From positions 166,166,758-166,230,757 of the forward strand of contig CM060305.1 of the NCBI GenBank assembly GCA_030674185.1: a stretch of 64,000 nucleotides of DNA. The letters run 5' to 3'. Position numbers and translations under genes: made by a program. Below the pieces are notes generated by a model. That model saw only the letters and a list, made by a program, of their open reading frames with translations, made no database searches and was not told the origin of the DNA. This document shows, in pieces, positions 45,225-58,249 of this stretch (positions are counted from its first letter, which is position 1; every line of letters starts with the position of its first letter). This DNA comes from Monoplex corrugatus (Eukaryota; Mollusca; Gastropoda; Littorinimorpha; Ranellidae).

Positions 45225-46690
45225 CACACACACACGGCTATAAATGGGGGAAAAGAAGAAAAGCAATGGAAAATTATAGAGAGCATATCATATACAATTA
45301 TATATTACAATGTGATTCCACTCCGAGCGGAGACAGGCTGAAGAGGGGGTTGAGTGAGGTCAGGATTTTATGCAGAGGAGAAAAGGTGAATTTTGAGAGC
45401 GGACTTGGAGACAAAAGTAGGTTGCTGACAGACTGAGAGAGGAAGTTTGTTCCAGGAGAGTGGACCAGAAACAGAGAAGGCTCGTGGAAAAAGGTGGGTT
45501 TTTAAACTGGATTTAAAAGCAGAAAGGGTAGATGATAGACTAAGGGAGAATGGAAGTTTATTCCAGAGCAAAAGAACGCTGGCCAACAGTTGACAGTTTA
45601 CATCTAGGACTCTGACAGGACAGAGTGTCTGAAACTGAACACAAGGTGAAAGCTGGCGTCTAAATATTGATGTTATCGCAAAGGTCTGATGGAGCAGACT
45701 GGTGAATAGACTTGTAACACAAGGTATCCAGTTTATATTCGATTCTGTTCAAAACAGACGACCAGTGCAGAGAGCAAATGAGGGGATTGACATGATCAAA
45801 CTTTCTGAGGACAAGATGAGCTGCTGAGTTTTGTATGCATTGCAGACAGAGAAGACAAACAGCTGGTTGTCCAGAAAGGAGAGCGTTACAGTAATCAAGA
45901 TGAGACGAAATAAGGGATATCACAAGAAATGTAGCCAATGCACTGATTCTAATAGTAGCATGGATGCTTCTGAGATAAGGCAAGTGATATTTTCAAGAGT
46001 GGTGCTACTCTGAAGTTGTGAGTCATCTGCGTAATAATGATGTGTTACGTCATGCTGGTTAGTGATGTTGGCTAGGGATGAGGTATAGAGGGTGAATAGG
46101 ACAGGACCTAGCACAGAATCCTGAGGAACTCCACAAGAAGGTCTAACAGGCTCAGACAGACTTCCATTGATGAGAACTGACTGAAAGCAATCAGAGAGAT
46201 AGGAGGAGAACCAAGAAAGAGCAGTACCTTGAATTCCAAAAGTTTGTTCACGACAAAAGAGAAGGATGGAGTGGTCAGTGATATCAAAGGCAGCAGACAA
46301 ATCAAGGAGTAGCATGAGAAATATTTTACCAGCATTAGAAATTAGAAGTTCACTGACAATGTGAACAAGAGCTATTTCTGTGCTGTGGTGTGCTCGATAG
46401 ACAGACTGGTAAGGATGGTGGAAATGATTTAAATAGAGATGCGCATTCAGTTGTTTTAGTACCACCTTTCAAGGAACTTAGAGAGAAATGGGAGATCTGA
46501 TACAGGCCTTTGATTTTTTTAAGGCTATTGGGAACGAGATTATCTTTCTTGAGAAATGGCCAGAAGAGAGTACTTTTGAAAGCAGAAGAAAAAACTACTA
46601 ATACTAAAGAATGATTGACAATGGAGGTGATTGATGGAAGAAGTTGCTGGAAGAATTTTGTAAGATGGTGTTTTATGCAGTGGAATGCTT
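44985..46690 (-). pseudogene. CR1/L2-like LINE ORF2, 5'-truncated, frameshifted
   Basis: On the minus strand, from 46690 leftward: LPSITSIVNHSLVLVVFSSA, KQLNAHL, DLSAAFDITDHSIL, GVPQDSVLGPVLFTLYTSSL, YADDSQL, then LRSIHATIRISAL, RIEYKLDTLCYKSIH and FSVSGPLSWNKLPLSV. These are the fingers, palm (YADD) and C-terminal blocks of CR1/L2-type RT in at least three frames. The 3' end has ATATAGCGC-type sequence and an AAT-repeat tail near 44985-45005. An AC/GC microsatellite (45061-45235) lies in its 3' UTR, as in the copy at 61.1 kb. Confidence 0.85.
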
Positions 46691-47139
46691 TGACTCTGTG
46701 TGTGTCTGTGTGTGTGTCTGTGTGTGTCTCTGTGTGTCTGTGCGATGACACTACATGTCAAAATCTGAAAATAGGCGGACAGTTGAAATTCTGACAACGT
46801 CTCAGAAAGCACAATGGTGATCTGTCATGTATATGCCATTTTTTTTCTTCCAAACAGTGTACATGCAGTTTATCATGTGCAAATTTCAAAGAAAATCTAT
46901 GTCCAGTTCCTAGAAAATTTTCATTTGAACAGAAGAATTGGTGCAAATATCTTGTGCAACAGTCATTATGGTCAGCTACAGTTGACTAAAGTGGCTTTAG
47001 GATTTTGTTGTGACAGTGTGTCAAGCAGTGTTGTGTATAGTTGTGAGCCCATATGGCCAAGTTGAGTAGAGTAAAGAGTTGCAGGAAGAGCAAAGATGCA
47101 AATGTCAAAGTGATGTAAACTGCTCTGATTTTTGTTTTG

Positions 47140-47303
47140 CAGGGGATAGCGCGAACGCAGTCCCCCTCACCAAAAAATTACGCACTCGAGTCACCTACAT
47201 TTGAGGCGATCGCAGGGGTCAGCCCGCCCCAAGTGCAATGGACAGGCCTCGCCCTGGGTGAACCCCCTTGATGATCAGGGTCTCTCCCGTGCCAGGTAAG
47301 TAT
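47140..47303 (-). ncRNA. RNU1: U1 spliceosomal snRNA, copy A (intact)
   Basis: The minus strand is 164 nt, the standard U1 length. It starts ATACTTACCTG, which base-pairs with 5' splice sites. It has stem-loop I (GGGAGAGACCC...GGGTTCACCC), the U1A-binding loop II ATTGCAC, the single-stranded Sm site AATTTTTTGG, and ends TCGCGCTATCCCCTG. Downstream, AAAAATCAGAG fits the 3' box (AAARNNAGA) that directs snRNA 3' end formation. A possible proximal sequence element lies about 35-65 bp upstream (ACCATGCAATGACAG). U1 is transcribed by Pol II and acts in the nucleus in 5' splice-site recognition. Confidence 0.93.
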
Positions 47304-47866
47304 GTTGCATGTTGATTAACGCACACTTTTATCAGAAATTATAACTGTCATTGCATGGTGCCAGAGGTTTGATTGCAAAACAATATTTAAATTTTTCGAT
47401 CTGTATATTCTATTTCATATCATGTCTTCTCAAGGCCTAAAGCTGGTACATTTGAAGCTTTCTATATATTTTAAACTATAATTAGTTATTTTGCTGGAAA
47501 ATGCTTCACAATTTATGCTCTAGCAAATAACAAGCTGTCTCAGTTTTTCTACTATAAGTAGTCAGTCTGAAATCCCAATTCTATTTTTAGAACTAACCTC
47601 AAGAAAGGTAGTTTTTGATTACGGTGAACAACAGCAATGAAATCAATTGTTTTTCTGCAAAATCAACGCACCGCATTCCAGTTTTATGACAGGACAAAAA
47701 TCTTTCAAACGTGATATCAAATATCTTGCTGCACCAAGGAAGCTATTTACATTCAGGAAATATTCAGAAAAGGTAAATCCCATAAAGAGTATTTCCCCTT
47801 TGTGCTGACAGCCCTGCTTCCTTCTTACTATCTGAAGAATCACTATAATCTGCTTTTTCTTGATTT

Positions 47867-47867
<1 letters not shown>

Positions 47868-47934
<67 letters not shown>

Positions 47935-48053
47935 TGTTGTGTGTGTTTGTGACTCTGTGTGTGTGTTTGTGACTCTGTGTGTGTGTTGTGTCTGTGTGTG
48001 TTTGTGACTCTGTGTGTGTTGTGTGTGTGTGTGTGTGATGTGGTGCGTGGTGT

Positions 48054-48145
<92 letters not shown>

Positions 48146-48172
48146 TGTGGAGTGTGTGTGTGTGTGGGTGTT
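47868..48172. repeat. TG microsatellite of the array unit (copy 1)
   Basis: TG repeats with TTTGTGACTCTG interruptions; each array unit has such a tract at the same place. Confidence 0.95.
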
Positions 48173-48548
48173 TTTTTTTGTTCATACAAATCTGATTAGT
48201 ACAGGAAGTTCTTCACAAATTGTTTTTTCAACTGTTTAAGGGATGGGATAGGTTGTCCTAATTTTTCTTTTTCTTTTTTTCATTTTTTATTTAACCTGGG
48301 ATGAAATACCAACACTCTGACCTCCAATTCTACCTACTTTTTACGCTTAGGTCTGAGATAGTCTGCAAAAAAGGTGAATTTTTTCTTTCTGAGATTTCTC
48401 TGCACACATGCAGTATACACTACATGTCAAAAACCTGAAAATTGGCGGACAGTTGAAAATCTGACAACGCCTCAGAAAGCACAATGGTGATCTGTCATGT
48501 ATGTGCCATTTTTTTTCTTCCAAACAGTGTACATGCAGTTTATCATGT

Positions 48549-49855
48549 CACGGCAAGCGAAACTGAGCCAGATAAGACACTTTAGTTTCCCCGCCACAGG
48601 TGGTAACTCTCACCCCTCCTTACCCCTTCCTGCTACTGCCCGCACTGGCCGGTTGGAATGCGGTCACGGCTGGCACTGGAATCCCTCTATGTTCTCTGTT
48701 GTGCTGCTGTGGTTGTGGTCAATTTTCTCTTGTCTTTGAATCGTTATAACTTCAGTTTCGCGGTTTTTATGGCCGTTATGTTTTCGATTTGAACTCTGCT
48801 GTATGTGCTTCTGATGTTGCAAGCAAAATTGTATGGGGGAGATTTGTGTGTGTGAAGTAAATGACAGATAACTGCAGTGTGTTCTTTTGGGTTTGGCCTG
48901 GGATTACATGGGGAACAGGGGGGCGAGGAAATCCATGCAACAGTGAACAGACTGAATGACAGAGGGCGTGGAATTAGAAGTGACAGCACAAGATTAACTG
49001 TCTTAATGAGGGAACAGTTGGCCCTTGCATCTCCTCTGCTACAGATCACTCCATCTAAAAAGAAAAAAATACATGTCACATTGTAGATTCAGTTCACTTC
49101 AGTGTAGGCTGTGAACAAAATGTAGATACAGAATGTTAGAAACACTGCTTTCTCTTTTTTTTCCTAACATCAATTAATACATTGCTTGTTTTGAATGATA
49201 AACAGTACAAACTTTTAGAGAGAGACAGAGAAAAGAAATGGGCTCAAATGTCTGTGGAAGTGTGAGTACGTGTGTGTACAAACCCTGCCTCATTAAGTTC
49301 AGCGGCACCTGTTCTCTGCGTCTACCCCACTCATAGCCGGAACGGATTATTCCAATTACAGTGGAGTACTTAATGACTTCCTTGTGGCCGGGAGAAAAAC
49401 CTCCCCCAATTTTTGGTGAGTAGAAACTGTAGGAGCTAGTCTGCTCTTACCATGGCACTAATTCTTTCTCAGCGTAAAACCGGCAGGCACATGACAGAAT
49501 GTGTGAAAGTATGCGCTTTTTTTGTTGTCAGTGTGTGACTTCCACCGTAGTGTCTGTTGCATGGCATGTAATAACAGTCTGCTGCATGTTGCTGCTTTTA
49601 GTTATTCCTGTCATGTTTATAGTCTATGGACTCTGTAATTTACGGGCTATACAGCGATGCACACCAAAACATGAAGGCTTTTGAACAATGAGTAGAAATA
49701 ATACAAATCTCAAGTAACTATGGTTTGCCAGTGCTCCGAACTACCGCTGCTGAAGTCGCCGCTATCAAGTTACCACATGCGAGGCTGTGGCACTGGGTCC
49801 GCGATAGCGCATTGTATGGCGTTAAAACAAAAGAAGCCCCTTCTCGCGAGCCGTG
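48549..49855. mobile_element. 1,307-bp insertion in a U1 array unit, DNA-transposon-like
   Basis: Comparison with other units shows a clean insertion: ATGT at 48545-48548 is repeated at 49856-49859. The ends CACGGCAAGCGA and TCGCGAGCCGTG form an imperfect 12-bp inverted repeat (10 of 12). CAC ends with 4-bp duplication recall Chapaev-type elements, but no transposase frame was found, so it would be non-autonomous. The interior contains GC-rich segments and AATTTTTGG near 49410, not assignable to a known RNA. Confidence 0.7.
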
Positions 49856-51126
49856 ATGTGCAAATTTCAAAGAAAATCTATGTCCAGTTCCTAGAAAATT
49901 TGCATTTGAACAGAAGAATTGGTGCAAATATCTTGTCCAAATGTCAGCTAACCAATTTGTATGAACCTGTGAAAAAGATATTTCAGAGTGTGTTGACCTT
50001 CACTTTTGTTAGCTTTTTATGTTTCTGTTTAATGGTCTAATCTCTAGGAAAAAAATAAGGACTAGATTGTCTATGTAGGGTTGTCATGTGTGCATGCTGA
50101 ATAATACTTTATCTTGAAAACTAGAAATAGAGGGTTAGTGTGTAAACAGAGAAATGCTCACAAGCTAAATTGCTGGTGTATCACTCTGTTCATGTTTTTG
50201 ATGGAGTGTAAATTTAGTTTCTTGTGTAAACAATTTCAAAGAAACTTTCTGTTGACTGACTTTTTCTTTGGATTTGGACACCACAAGATTTGGAATAAAC
50301 TTCTTGACATGACAGCATAATTATGAATGGTTGTCTGATTTCAAGCAAAAAAATGGAAAGAATTGCTTTCAATTGACAGATGTTCCTTCAATCCGTTCTA
50401 AGAAGAAAACAGTCTGTAATGATGAATTCATGTAGGAAAAGCACATGCCGATGAGAAAGTGTTCTTTCCGAGAGAGGTTTTCATCCAAAATGTTAAAACT
50501 GATCATTTTCAAGGACTATTTACTGAAAAACAAACCAAAACAAAATACAGTGATCCCCACCCTCCTACATTTCTTTTGCGTTTTACATGGCTATTTAATA
50601 GGATGGTTTGTAGAAAAGAACAAAAAAAGGAAGAATGTAGTAAGATGGTGTTTCATGCAATGCAATGCTTTGACCTTTGCACCTGTGGTCATCTAATCAG
50701 ACAGTATAATGTGTATCAGCCAAGACAGCTAATATGCAACTCCATGGTGCTAATGGCAGCACAACACCAAGACGCATGCAGGAAGTTCCTCTAAACTGCC
50801 ATAGGTCTGGAAGTTTACCATTAGCCTTGCTGATATCATATGGAAAAATGAGCAATGTGAAAGATTCCATCAAGCAAGCTGACTACATTGAGTTAATAAT
50901 GTAGTTTTGCAAGAGCCTGTGGACTGAAGTAAGCTACAGTCAGTTGTATGCCATTATGGTCAGCTACAGTTGACTAAAGTGGCTTTAGGATTTTGTTGTG
51001 ACAGTGTGTCAAGCAGTGTTGTGTATAGTTGTGAGCCCATATGGCCAAGTTGAGTAGAGTAAAGAGTTGCAGGAAGAGCAAAGATGCAAATGTCAAAGTG
51101 ATGTAAACTGCTCTGTTTTTGTTTTG

Positions 51127-51290
51127 CAGGGGATAGCGCGAACGCAGTCCCCCTCACCAAAAAATTACGCACTCGAGTCACCTACATTTGAGGCGATCGC
51201 AGGGGTCAGCCCGCCCCAAGTGCAATGGACAGGCCTCGCCCTGGGTGAACCCCCTTGATGATCAGGGTCTCTCCCGTGCCAGGTAAGTAT
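51127..51290 (-). ncRNA. RNU1: U1 spliceosomal snRNA, copy B (intact)
   Basis: No difference from copy A was seen over its 164 nt. The downstream 3' box-like AAAAACAGAG is present on the minus strand at 51120-51111. The flanks match copy A for hundreds of bases on both sides, consistent with recent duplication or gene conversion. Confidence 0.93.
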
Positions 51291-51853
51291 GTTGCATGTT
51301 GATTAACGCACACTTTTATCAGAAATTATAACTGTCATTGCATGGTGCCAGAGGTTTGATTGCAAAACAATATTTAAATTTTTCGATCTGTATATTCTAT
51401 TTCATATCATGTCTTCTCAAGGCCTAAAGCTGGTACATTTGAAGCTTTCTATATATTTTAAACTATAATTAGTTATTTTGCTGGAAAATGCTTCACAATT
51501 TATGCTCTAGCAAATAACAAGCTGTCTCAGTTTTTCTACTATAAGTAGTCAGTCTGAAATCCCAATTCTATTTTTAGAACTAACCTCAAGAAAGGTAGTT
51601 TTTGATTACGGTGAACAACAGCAATGAAATCAATTGTTTTTCTGCAAAATCAATGCACCGCATTCCAGTTTTATGACAGGACAAAAATCTTTCAAACGTG
51701 ATATCAAATATCTTGCTGCACCAAGGAAGCTATTTACATTCAGGAAATATTCAGAAAAGGTAAATCCCATAAAGAGTATTTCCCCTTTGTGCTGACAGCC
51801 CTGCTTCCTTCTTACTATCTGAAGAATCACTATAATCTGCTTTTTCTTGATTT

Positions 51854-51856
<3 letters not shown>

Positions 51857-51928
<72 letters not shown>
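51857..51928. repeat. TG microsatellite truncated by the assembly gap
   Basis: Pure TG run that ends in the N block. Confidence 0.95.
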
Positions 51929-52028
51929 NNNNNNNNNNNNNNNNNNNNNNNNNNNNNNNNNNNNNNNNNNNNNNNNNNNNNNNNNNNNNNNNNNNNNNNN
52001 NNNNNNNNNNNNNNNNNNNNNNNNNNNN
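51929..52028. other. Assembly gap of 100 Ns
   Basis: Exactly 100 Ns, the usual placeholder for a gap of unknown size. The flanks are not adjacent in the unit: left is the TG tract, right is AGCATAATTATGAATGG from the other half. Confidence 0.99.
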
Positions 52029-52805
52029 AGCATAATTATGAATGGTTTTGATTTCAAGCAAAAAAATGGAAAGAATTGCTTTCTTTTGACAGATTTTCCC
52101 TTCAATCCGTTCTAAGAAGAAAACAGGTAATGATGAATTCATGAGAAAAGACATGCCGTGAAAAGTGTTTTTTCCCGAGAGAGGTTTTCACCAAAATGTT
52201 AAAACTTTTCTTTTTCAAGGACTTTTTACGAAAAACAAACCAAAACAAAATACAGTATCCCCACCCCCTACATTTCTTTTGCGTTTTACATGGCTTTAAA
52301 AATGGATGGTTTGTAGAAAAGAAAAAAAAAAGGGAAGAATGTAGTAAGAGGTGTTTCATTAAGGGCAATGCTTTGACCTTTGCCCCTGTGGTCATAAAAT
52401 CAGACAGTATAAGGTATCACCCAAGCACTAAATGCAACCCCGGTGCTAATGGCAGCACAACACCAAGACCCTGCAGGAATTTCCTCTAAACTCCCCTAGG
52501 TCGGGAAGTTTACCATTAGCCTTGCTGATATCCTATGGAAAAATGAAATGTGAAAGATTCCATCAAGAAAGCTGATAATTTGAGTTAATAATTTACTTTG
52601 CAAAGCCTGTGCACTGAAGAAGCTACAGTCAGTTGATCCTTTAGGCAGCTACAGTTGAAAAAAGTGGCTTTAGGATTTTGTTGGACGGGTTTGTCAAGCA
52701 TGTTGTTATGGCCAGTTGTGAGCCCATTGGCCCAAGTTGATAGGTAAAGAGTTGCAGGAAGACAAAGATGCAAACAAATGATGTAAAGCTCTGATTTTTT
52801 TTTTG

Positions 52806-52968
52806 CAGGGGAAGCGCGAACGCAGCCCCCCTCACCAAAAAATTACGCACTCGAGTCACTACATTTAAGGCGATCGGAGGTTTCAGCCCGCCCCGAAGTG
52901 CAATGGAAAAATGAGCACTGGGTGAAAGACTCCATTTATGCAGGGTACTACTCCGTGCAGGTAAGTAT
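52806..52968 (-). pseudogene. U1 snRNA copy C, degraded (possibly assembly error)
   Basis: The ends are recognisable (ATACTTACCTGCACGGAG; GCGCTTCCCCTG) and TTACGCACTCGAGTCAC is kept. Stem-loops I-II are scrambled by about 20 changes. It lies just right of the N gap. Confidence 0.75.
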
Positions 52969-55290
52969 GTTTGCAGTTGGATTACGCCACTTTTATAGAT
53001 AATAAACTGTCATTGCATGGTGCCATTAGGTCTTGATTGCAAAAGGTTTTTAATTTTTCGATCTGTATATTCTATTCATATCATGTTTCTCTAGGGCCCA
53101 TTGAGCTGGTAATTGAAGCTTATATATTTTAAACTATAATTAGTTATGTTGACTGGAAAATGCCACAATATGCTCTATGCAAATAACAAGCTGTCTCGTT
53201 TTTCTTTAAAGGGAGTCGTCGAATCCCACTCATTTTTAGAAACTAACCTCAAGACAACCTACATTTGGGATTACGGTGAAAACAGCACTGACAAGTGATT
53301 TGTACTGCAAAACCCGGGGAACCGCCATTCCAGTTTTATGTCGGCAGAAATCTTTAAACGTGATATCGAAATCTTCTGCACCATGAAGTATTTAAATTCA
53401 TTGAAATGGTTCAGAAAAGGTTAAACGCATAAAGAGATATTTCACTTTTGTCTGACAGCCTTTCTTCTTCTATCTGAAATCCTATAATCTGCTTTCTTGA
53501 TTTCAGTTGTGTTGTTGTTGTTTAGTTATGTGTGTGTGGATGTGTATTGTTGCAAATAAGCTGTCTCTGTGTGTGTTCTATGACTCTCTGTTTGTCTATT
53601 GTTGACTGAGTGCTTCAGTAAGGTAGTTGTGTTGTGTAGAATGAATCATGTTGTTGTGTGCTCTGAATCATGCCGGCTTCCAGTTGTATGTCAGGAATTT
53701 TAAACGTGTATAAATTTGTCATAGGGAGGTTTATGTGGAAATTCAGAGGGTAAATCTTTTGTTTTACCATCTGTTGTACAGGAAGTTCTTCCAAATTGTT
53801 TTAACTGTTTAGGGAATGGATAATGGTTGTCCTAATTTTTCTTTTTCTGTTGTTTTCTTGTTTTTGTGTACTGGGTGAGTTGAGTGTGTCTGGCTCATTT
53901 TTTGTATTTTTATGCTTCTGGTCTAATGACGTTGGAATAAAGGTGATTTTTTTCTTTTGAGTTTCTCTGCATGTATCACTATGTAAAACCTGAAAGTTGA
54001 GCGATGTTGAAACTCTGAACGCTCAGAAAGCCACTGGTGATCTGTCATGTATGTGTGCTTTTTTTTTTAAGTGTACATGCAGTTTGTATTGTGTGTGTAG
54101 GAAAATTTTATTGTCCAGTTCATACAAAATTTGCATTTGAACAGACAGGAATTTGGATCAAATATTTGTCCAAATGTCAGGGATAACCGTTTGTACTGAA
54201 CCTGTATTTTTAATATTTCAATTTTGCTATTTACTTTTGTTATTTAAATTCTGTTATGGTTCTATCTCTAGGAAAAAAATAGTAATTGTCTATGTAGGGT
54301 TGTCAAAGTGCATGCTTGAATTATACTTTGTCTTGAAAATAGATAGATTAGTGTGTAAACAAAGAAAATGCTCACAAGCTAAATTTGGTGTATCACTCAG
54401 AAAGCACATTGTGATGCTGTTGTAATTGTCTTGTGTAAAATTTAAAGAAACTTCTGTGACATGAGTTTTTATGTCAATTTCACACAAGATTTGTAATTTC
54501 CCTTACAGGACAATTTTAAATTTTGAATGGTTGTTGATTGCAACAAAACAAATGGAAAGATTGCTTTTCATTGACAGATGTTCCTTCAATAGATTCTAAG
54601 AGGGAAACGACCGTCATGATGTTGCTGTTTTAAATGCAATTCGATAAAGGTTCTTTCAGGAAAAAAAGGTTTGCATCCAAAATGGTTGTAACTGTATTTG
54701 CAATGGAATAATACTTTTACTGAAAAACAAAAAGGATAAAATAACAGAGATCCCCACCCCACTACATTGCTTTGGTTTTACATGGCTTTTTTAGATGGTT
54801 TGTGAAATTAAAATGGAAGAATGTAGAAGATGAGTTTTCTGTATGCAATGCTTTTGACTTTGCACTGTGGTCACCACAGAGAGTATAATGAATCATGCCA
54901 AGACAGCTAATTATGAAATGGTGCTGAATTCAGCACAACACCAAGATGCAAGGAATGTTCTCTAAATTGCCATAGTCTGGAAGTTTACATAGCCTACTGA
55001 TATCTATTGGAAAAATGAGAATGTGGGAAAACATTCCATCAGCAAGTGTACTTCATTGAAGGTTTTCATCCAAAATTTAAAGCCTGATCATGAGAAGCTA
55101 CAGTTTTTGTTGATATAACCATTAAGTCAGCTAACAGTTGACCAAAGTGGCCTTGAATTTTGTTGTGACGTGTGTCATGCAGTGTTTTTGTATGAATTGA
55201 TGAGACCATATGAGCCAAGGAAGTAGAGTAAAAGATTGTAGTAAGAGCAAAGATGCAAGTCAAAGTGATGTAAACCCGTCTGTATTTATG

Positions 55291-55440
55291 CAGGGATAAG
55301 TGAACGCAGCCACGCAGCCAAAAAATTACGGCTCAAGTCAGCCAACATTAAGGCGACCTGCAGGGTCGCCCTAACTAGTGCAATGGACAGGCCTGCCCTG
55401 GGTTGACCCCTGTTCTATGGAAAATGAGCAAGGTAAAGAT
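55291..55440 (-). pseudogene. U1 snRNA copy D, degraded (possibly assembly error)
   Basis: About 150 nt with many deletions. CAATGGACAGG and AAAAAATTACG remain. The 5' arm reads ATCTTTACCTTGC instead of ATACTTACCTGGC. Confidence 0.7.
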
Positions 55441-58110
55441 GTTGCATGTTGTAACGCACACTTTTATCAGTAATATTAACTGCATTGCCTGGTGCAGGTT
55501 TGAGTTGCTAAACAATTTTATTTTCGATCTGTATACTATATTTCATATCATTGTGTTCTCAAGCCCTTAAAGCTAGTAATTTGAAGTTTTATAGTTGTAA
55601 CCTATAAATTTGCCTAGTTTAGTGGAAAAGCTTCAGGAATTAGCCCAAGATAAAATGTCTAAGTTTTACTCTATAAGTATGTCTATGTCTGAAATCCGAA
55701 TTCAGTTTTTCGAACCTAACCAAGATAGGTACTCGGTCTTAATTAGGCGAACACAGGGTAGCCCCAATTGTTAATTGGCAAGTCACGCCTGCATTCCAGT
55801 TGAGAAAAAAGTCTTTCAACCCTGTAGAAAAATTCATGTTGTTAACCAAGTAATAATTTACATTCATTATGGTCCAGAGGTAAATTTCCCATAAAGAGTA
55901 TTTACCTTTGTGCTGAACCTGTTCTTCTTACTATCTCAAGAATCACTATAATCTGCTTATCCTTGATTATTGTTTGTGTTGTGTGTTTTTATTGTTTGTT
56001 TTTTTGTGTGAATGTGTAATGTATGTTGCAATAAGCTGTTTGTGACTCTTATGTGTGTCGAATCCTGTGTTGTTTTGAAAACTCATGAAAGGTAGTTTTT
56101 GTACGTGTGTGTAGATGTGAGACATTGTTTTTCTGAATTGTGCGTTCCGTTTTGTGCGACAAATGTTCGTGTGTATTGTTGTGTGCACCAGGAATGTATG
56201 TTCATTAGGATGTGTGTAAAATAGTTGTAGTAGGTGTTTTTTTTTTGTTCATCAAATCTGATTAGCTACATAAGTTTCACTAAATTGCTTTTTTCAATTA
56301 TTTAGGGATGGGATGGTTGTCTAAGTTTTGTTGTTTGTTTTTGTATTGTGTTATTTCGTGGTGAAATCCAAACTCTGACCTCCAATTCTACCTACTTTTT
56401 TTGTTCTGTCTAGATTGGTCCAAAGGTGATTTTGTGTGTCTGAGTTTGCTCTGACACATGTGCTGTATACATACATGTGAAACCTGAAAATTGTGCGACA
56501 GTGTTGAAAATCTGACATGTCTCAGAATGCACAATGGTGATCTGTGCATGTTTGTGCCATTTGTTTTGCTAAACGTGTGTACTGAGTTTATATGGTGGTT
56601 TTCATAGAAATCTATTCCATTCTAGAAAATTGACATTTTCAAAAATTGGTGCAAATTAACTTTGGGAAATGTGACTACCATTTTTCTTTACCTGTTTAAA
56701 ATTATTTCAGAGTGGGTGACCTTCACTTTTGTAGCCTTTTTAGTTCTGTTTAATGTCTAATCTCTAGAAAAACAGTAAGGACTAAGATTGTCTTGTAGAT
56801 GTCATGTGTCTGAGAATATACTCTGCACACACTAGAAATAGAGGTTAGTGTGTCAAACAACAGAAAATGCCACAAGTTAAAATTGCAAGCCTAAATCACG
56901 TTAGTTGTGATGGAGTGTAATTTATTTTCTTGTCTAAACAATTTAAAGAACTTTCTGTTGACTGCAAATTTCATAGATTTGGACACCACCAGAAAACTTC
57001 TTGACATTGGACAGCTAATTTAAATGTTTGTCAATTTCAAGCTAAAAAATGGAAACTGAATTGCTTTAATTGACAGATGTTCCTCAATCCGTTTTAAGAT
57101 TAGAAATGTCTGTAATGATGAATTTATCTAGGAAAAAGCACATGACGATGGAAAGTTCTTTCGAGAGAGGTTCATCCCAAAGTTAAATGACATTTAAGTA
57201 CTTTTACTTTAAAAACAAACCAAAAAATACAGTGAACCCCACCTCCTACTCATTTGCGGTTTACTGGCTATTTTAGGATGGTTTGTGAAAGAAAATAAGG
57301 AAATGTTTGAAGAATGTTTCTGTAATGAATGCTTTTGACCTTTGGACCTGTGGTAACTAACAGAAGTATAATTCTTCACCAGACAGCTAATATGAAGTTC
57401 CATGTTCAAGGGAGAAAACACCAAGGAACGCTTGCTGGAAGATTCTTAACTCCCTAGGTTCTGAAGTAAACAGTTGCATGATGAATTCCTGTGGAAAAAG
57501 AGCCCAAAGTGAAAGATTCCATCTCCGAGTGACTACATCAAAGTTAAAATGTTGTTTTAAGGGAAACCTGTGCACTGAAGAAGCAAACCAAAACAAAATA
57601 CGATGATCCCCACCCCACTATTTTTGCGTTTTACATGGCTTTTATAGGATGGTTGTAGAAAAGAACAAAAAAAGGAATAAAGAATTAGAAGTGGTTTCAG
57701 TAATGCAAGATTTGCCTTGCACCTGTGGTCATAATATAATGTGTTATCAGCCAAGAAGCTAATAGCAACTCCATGGTGCTACTGCAGCACAACACAAGAC
57801 GCCTGCGGAAGTTCCCTTAATGCCAAGTCTCGAGTTTACCATTAGCCTTGCTGATCCTAGGAAAAATGAGCTTGAAGAATCTCCACGCAAGGATATGTTA
57901 TAAGTTATTTGCAACTTAAGCCTGTGACTGTAGAATGCCACAGTTTGTATGCCACTTATGGTCAGCTTTCAGTTGACTAAAGTGCTTTAATATGTTTGTA
58001 GGACCTGTGTGCAAGCCAGTGTTTGTATATAGTTTACCAATAGCCAGTTGAGTAGATAAAGAGTTGCAGAAAGCAAGAGCAAATAAAAGTTGAATACTCT
58101 CTATTTGTTA

Positions 58111-58249
58111 GCGGGAAGCGAACGTCCCTCACCCAAAAAATTACGCACTCGTGTCACCTACATTGAGCGACGCAGGGTCAACCCCCAAGTGCAATGGAAG
58201 CTCGCCCGGGTGAACCTTGATGACGGCTTTTTTCAACGTGAAAAAGTAT
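58111..58249 (-). pseudogene. U1 snRNA copy E, degraded (possibly assembly error)
   Basis: About 139 nt remain. AAAAAATTACGCACTCG and GTGCAATGGA survive, while the splice-site pairing arm is reduced to ATACTTTTTC. Confidence 0.7.

Noticed and set aside
49325..49430. Possible second snRNA in the 1.3-kb insertion (AATTTTTGG Sm-like site followed by a GC stem)
   Set aside because: No U2, U4, U5, U11 or U12 core sequence could be matched; a short Sm-like string alone is not enough.
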